Shown in pieces: positions 46,620 through 49,727 of a DNA stretch of 49,727 bases. This DNA is from Plantago elongata (taxonomy: Eukaryota; Streptophyta; Magnoliopsida; Lamiales; Plantaginaceae). The stretch spans positions 1 to 49,727 of the forward strand of contig JAYMSP010000486.1 of NCBI GenBank assembly GCA_036897095.1, in the 5' to 3' direction. The position numbers and the translations under genes are program-made. Each line of letters opens with the position of its first letter. Within the stretch, counting starts at the first letter, position 1. The notes below the pieces were generated by a model. That model saw only the letters and a list, made by a program, of their open reading frames with translations, ran no database searches and was not told the origin of the DNA.

Positions 46620-47586
46620 TCTCAATAATTACCGTGTAAAAGTGCATTTTCAATCAAACGTTTCATTAGTAAAAGTGTCATTCCAATTTGCAAATTGTTT
46701 AGCGTTTATTCTCTATTCTCTAGCAACCGTCTACTAAGAATGATATTGTCCAGTTAAAGTGTCATTCCTTTGTTTAAAGTGTCATTCCTTTTTTTAAAGT
46801 GTCATTCACTTTTGCAATTTATTTAGTGCTTCTTTTAAATTCTCCAATAATCGGCTACTAAGAAACAATATTTCTTTTTCTCCGCAGCCTCACGCAACAT
46901 CCCTTCGTCCACCCCAATTGTTCTTTCTGCATGAAGTGTTGTGTGTGTTCGGATCAGACTCCGGGTAACCTGCACATTATCGTGATTATAAAACTCTGGG
47001 TGTGTTGACGACTCGATTTGATTACTCAATTTCACAACCTCCATTGTGATGAGAATCATTCATTTCAATTTGTTCAACATTTGACTAAAATGCAGGCTGC
47101 CTCAATGTTAGCTCGCGTTATTTTAGAAGTCAGTCGCTATAAGCACATACTATTGAATTTATTTCTCCATCAAGCATTTCAAATGCATATTCTATGTGAC
47201 TTAAACTTTCTCTTAAATCTATAAGGATATGATATATCATTGTTGTGTTAAAACCATAAATATATTTCTAGTTCTGGTTTAGATCCGCTATGTTAAATTA
47301 CCACTTCTCGGTCAAATTACAACAATCCGCTACTAATTTACTATTCTTTGAACAATTTGAATATCGTTCTAAATATGTTGTTAATTTTTCATTTTTTTAT
47401 TTTTCAATTAATTTCTTAGCACTGTGTCAAGGCCGTACTAAGCAAATATGAGTCACTAATGTAGTATTATAACAAAAGTGATGTATAGAGTACATCAAAT
47501 AAAATTAGACATGTGTTATACTAATTAATTTATAATTAATTTATAAATACATAGGCACCGCATTTAGTGCGGTGTATTATTTTTAG
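46620..47586 (+). mobile_element. Non-autonomous Helitron, tandem unit 2
   Basis: Aligns with unit 1 throughout. Shared words include GGATCAGACTCCGG, TTTTAGAAGTCAGT and AAAACCATAAATATATTT. Its terminal hairpin is CACCGCA-TTTAG-TGCGGTG (47556-47574), and the terminus reads TTAG (47583-47586) where CTAG is expected. A 20-22 bp unit with TTAAAGTGTCATTC is repeated three times inside, at 46753-46818. Units 1 and 2 are almost directly abutting in the same orientation. Confidence 0.72.
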
Positions 47587-47594
47587 TAGTAATA

Positions 47595-48140
47595 TATAAT
47601 GCATGGTGATACCAAACATCGGAGTTCGAAATATAGATTTAAATTTCAACTTCTTTCCCTGCAACATTTTAACATCATCATGCGTTACCATGTTTTTACA
47701 TCATCTTTGAATTAATTACAATTGTAGAATCAAGTAAATCGATACCGTCAAAACATGTTTTTCGAGTGCACCTTCACACCTTAAATGTTAACAACCACTA
47801 CATTAATGATAAACATGCATGCAAAGCATTGAAAAAAATATCAAATTTAGATTTTTATTAATATACGTCCGCTTTCAACTAATTATAGTTGGAGATTCAC
47901 ATAAATCGATACTATCATAATTGATATTTATAATACATTCATGCTTTTTTATATATTATTTGTACAATCTTACTAATGATGGATATACAATGAGCTGGCA
48001 TACCAAACATTTCAAATTTAGAATTTTCTTTATAGCTTTCTAGAATTTTTAACGTCATGTACGTTCCATATCCGCAGCTGGAGAATCACATAAATCGATA
48101 TTGTCATAATTGGTATTCCTAATATGTACCAATTCAATTG
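47595..48140. repeat. Degenerate tandem repeat upstream of the inhibitor gene, period about 170-190 bp
   Basis: Three loose copies share the end phrase GAATCA(C/A)(A)TAAATCGATA followed by TGTCATAATTG-like sequence (at about 47727, 47894 and 48083). Each is preceded by CATACCAAACAT or a variant and an AAATTTAGA word. Spacing of the end phrase is 167 and 189 bases. The array ends about 100 bases before the TATA box of the next gene. Confidence 0.55.
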
Positions 48141-48242
48141 TGTACATTAAATATGTATAGTGTTAAATATTCTGTCATGCACGAAACATCTTAAATTAGA
48201 AAGTTATTTTACTATCTTTCCTAATATGCACAACTCGCCCAC

Positions 48243-48249
48243 TATAAAA
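48243..48249 (+). promoter_or_regulatory. TATA box of the inhibitor gene
   Basis: TATAAAA in CCCACTATAAAATG, about 60 bases before the start codon, a normal spacing for a short plant leader. Confidence 0.7.
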
Positions 48250-48306
48250 TGTTACTAGCTTAGTCATATCATGAACACAAAAACTAAACAACACTAAAAA
48301 AAAAAA

Positions 48307-48840
48307 ATGAGGTTCTCATCTCTATTCCAACTATCCTCCCTTGTTTGCCTAACAATTCAACTTCTTATTCTCAGTGACTTTGCAATAACCACTCGTGCTG
48401 CAGTGCTAGAAAGTGTATGCCCACAAACCAGAGATCAAAAACTTTGCCTAACCTATTTAAAGTCTGATGCTCGTAGTGAAAAAGCAAGCCTGACGCAACT
48501 CGCCCAAATAACCATCGACATGGTGCAATATGATGCTGTCGGAATTAAAACCAAGATCCATGCCCTACTCCTATCAGCTAAAGATCCAAAGCTTGGTAAT
48601 CTTTACAGTGGTTGTGAGGGTTTTTATGCTGATGCATTGGATGCATTAACTGTTGCATCTGATCTTTTAGCAAATAAGCGATATGGCGAACTTAAAGTTA
48701 AAGGGAACATAGTTAGTACTTCGGCGGATCGTTGTGAGCAACTATTTGGAGGTAAGTCGCCTTTTTCTACGGGAAGTAAAGAGCTGGCGGTTCTTGGTGA
48801 TGTTATTGCAGCAATAAGTAGAACTTTGGCTCATGCATGA
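48307..48840 (+). CDS. Putative invertase / pectin methylesterase inhibitor (PMEI domain)
   Basis: Intronless, 177 aa. Residues 1 to about 31 form a hydrophobic signal peptide ending near TTRAA, so the protein is secreted. The mature part has the four conserved cysteines of the family: Cys38 and Cys47 (SVCPQTRDQKLC) pairing in the N-terminal hairpin, and Cys103 (YSGCEGFY) with Cys143 (ADRCEQLF). The helices between match a PMEI four-helix bundle, and the C-terminus LAVLGDVIAAISRTL is typical. The Pla a 1-type 'putative invertase inhibitor' subgroup is the closest by eye. Members inhibit either cell-wall/vacuolar invertase or pectin methylesterase, and sequence does not tell which. Length is normal. 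Confidence 0.9.
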   Translation: MRFSSLFQLSSLVCLTIQLLILSDFAITTRAAVLESVCPQTRDQKLCLTYLKSDARSEKASLTQLAQITIDMVQYDAVGIKTKIHALLLSAKDPKLGNLYSGCEGFYADALDALTVASDLLANKRYGELKVKGNIVSTSADRCEQLFGGKSPFSTGSKELAVLGDVIAAISRTLAHA

Positions 48841-49727
48841 GTTTAGACTTATATGACTAATGGCTGATGAGTAGTCACTATGTTGACCTGATGTAGGGTG
48901 GAATTTATTTATTGTTTTTTTGCTTGATAATTGAATCAATGGAAATTTGATAATTCGCAAATGGAGCTTATTAATATAAATTCAGTTACTATTTATTTTG
49001 GAATGAAATTTGATAAATTTTCAATTAACTAAGGTAAATTAAATTTCATGCATTTAATAATTTACTATACACATTTTGCATGCACACATATTAATTTTTT
49101 TTGCCCTTGTAAATTTAAGTTAAGTATAATTTTCACCAAAAGTTGATTATTTATTTCGCAAAAACATTGATGTATTTTTTTTTTTTACTCTAAAATGCTT
49201 GATTGACTAGTTAACTTCTTGACAACGATTATATGGTTAAAAAATGTGTAATTAATACTACTTTAATTACCTTATTTTTGAAGTAATAAAAATGAACATA
49301 TGAGGCATGCATACTCTTCAATTCAATTAATGAATGCAAGATCTAATGTTTATGCATGGACAATAAATAATGTCATGTCACATAGGATCACACAAATACA
49401 CTTAAAATAAAACTAAATAAAGTAATTATCATGAAATTAATAAAATAAAATACAATTGGACTTGAGTATTGGAAGAAATAAAATTATACTTGTATCACAA
49501 AGTTTTAAAAGAGATCATGTATTAATGAAAATTTGAGAAACAAATTGATGTTTTTGATTATGTGAATAATATTTTAAGCAATAGTATTAATGTTCATTAA
49601 TGAACATTTTATATCATCCTTTATATATATGTGTATATGTTCTTAGTAAAATCATTAATATTTTTTTTATAAGTATAATGTTTATCCGTCTCTTTTACTC
49701 TTTTCATAAGACATTCTCTCAGAAGAC
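48841..49727. other. 3' flank and AT-rich DNA to the window end
   Basis: The inhibitor's 3' UTR, then AT-rich DNA without a recognisable gene. It includes a perfect 20-bp palindrome at 49589-49608. Confidence 0.5.

Overview
This is a nuclear genomic window from a flowering plant, most likely a eudicot. The evidence is AT-rich intergenic DNA, GT-AG introns, plant-only gene families (WRKY, OXS3-like, aleurain-type protease, invertase/pectin-methylesterase inhibitor, plastid GNAT) and a dense mix of plant transposable elements. A finer lineage cannot be read safely from the sequence. There is no sign of bacterial, viral or organellar organisation.

Layout, left to right. 1-27: 5' end of a minus-strand gene, possibly a PIF/Harbinger ORF1. 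744-1340: complete miniature LTR retroelement (TRIM) with a 5-bp target duplication. 1554-1640: tRNA-derived SINE. 3670-3921: Tourist-like MITE. 4092-7626: eight-exon vacuolar aleurain-like cysteine protease. 8460-10803: two direct repeats enclosing a minus-strand leader/intron relic that holds a hAT element. 11456-13000: OXS3-like gene. 13970-21109: tandem segmental duplication carrying two paralogous, uncharacterised genes (366 and 335 aa) with a C-terminal RRM-like domain and a decayed 3'-end fragment between them. 21690-22600: degenerate tandem repeat. 23526-25493: five-exon uncharacterised plant gene. 26507-27082: intronless four-helix membrane protein. 28903-30656: seven-exon plastid GNAT acetyltransferase. 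30849-36012: decayed Ty1/copia element with both LTRs. 37357-38092: 5'-truncated LINE with RNase H domain, poly-A and 11-bp target duplication. 38604-41396: group IIe-type WRKY gene with a Stowaway MITE in intron 1. 42605-45092: SINE, second hAT copy with perfect 8-bp target duplication, probable solo LTR. 45676-47586: two tandem non-autonomous Helitrons. 47595-48140: degenerate tandem repeat. 48307-48840: invertase/PME inhibitor. The rest is AT-rich DNA.

The host genes are functionally unrelated neighbours, as is usual in plants: vacuolar proteolysis, stress tolerance, plastid acetylation, transcription control and cell-wall or invertase control. The most unusual host feature is the tandem pair of RRM-like genes. 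They share promoter and leader architecture, but their linkers have diverged and one has an internal repeat expansion. Exon coordinates were derived by hand from splice consensus and reading frame. Family names come from motif recognition, with no database search.
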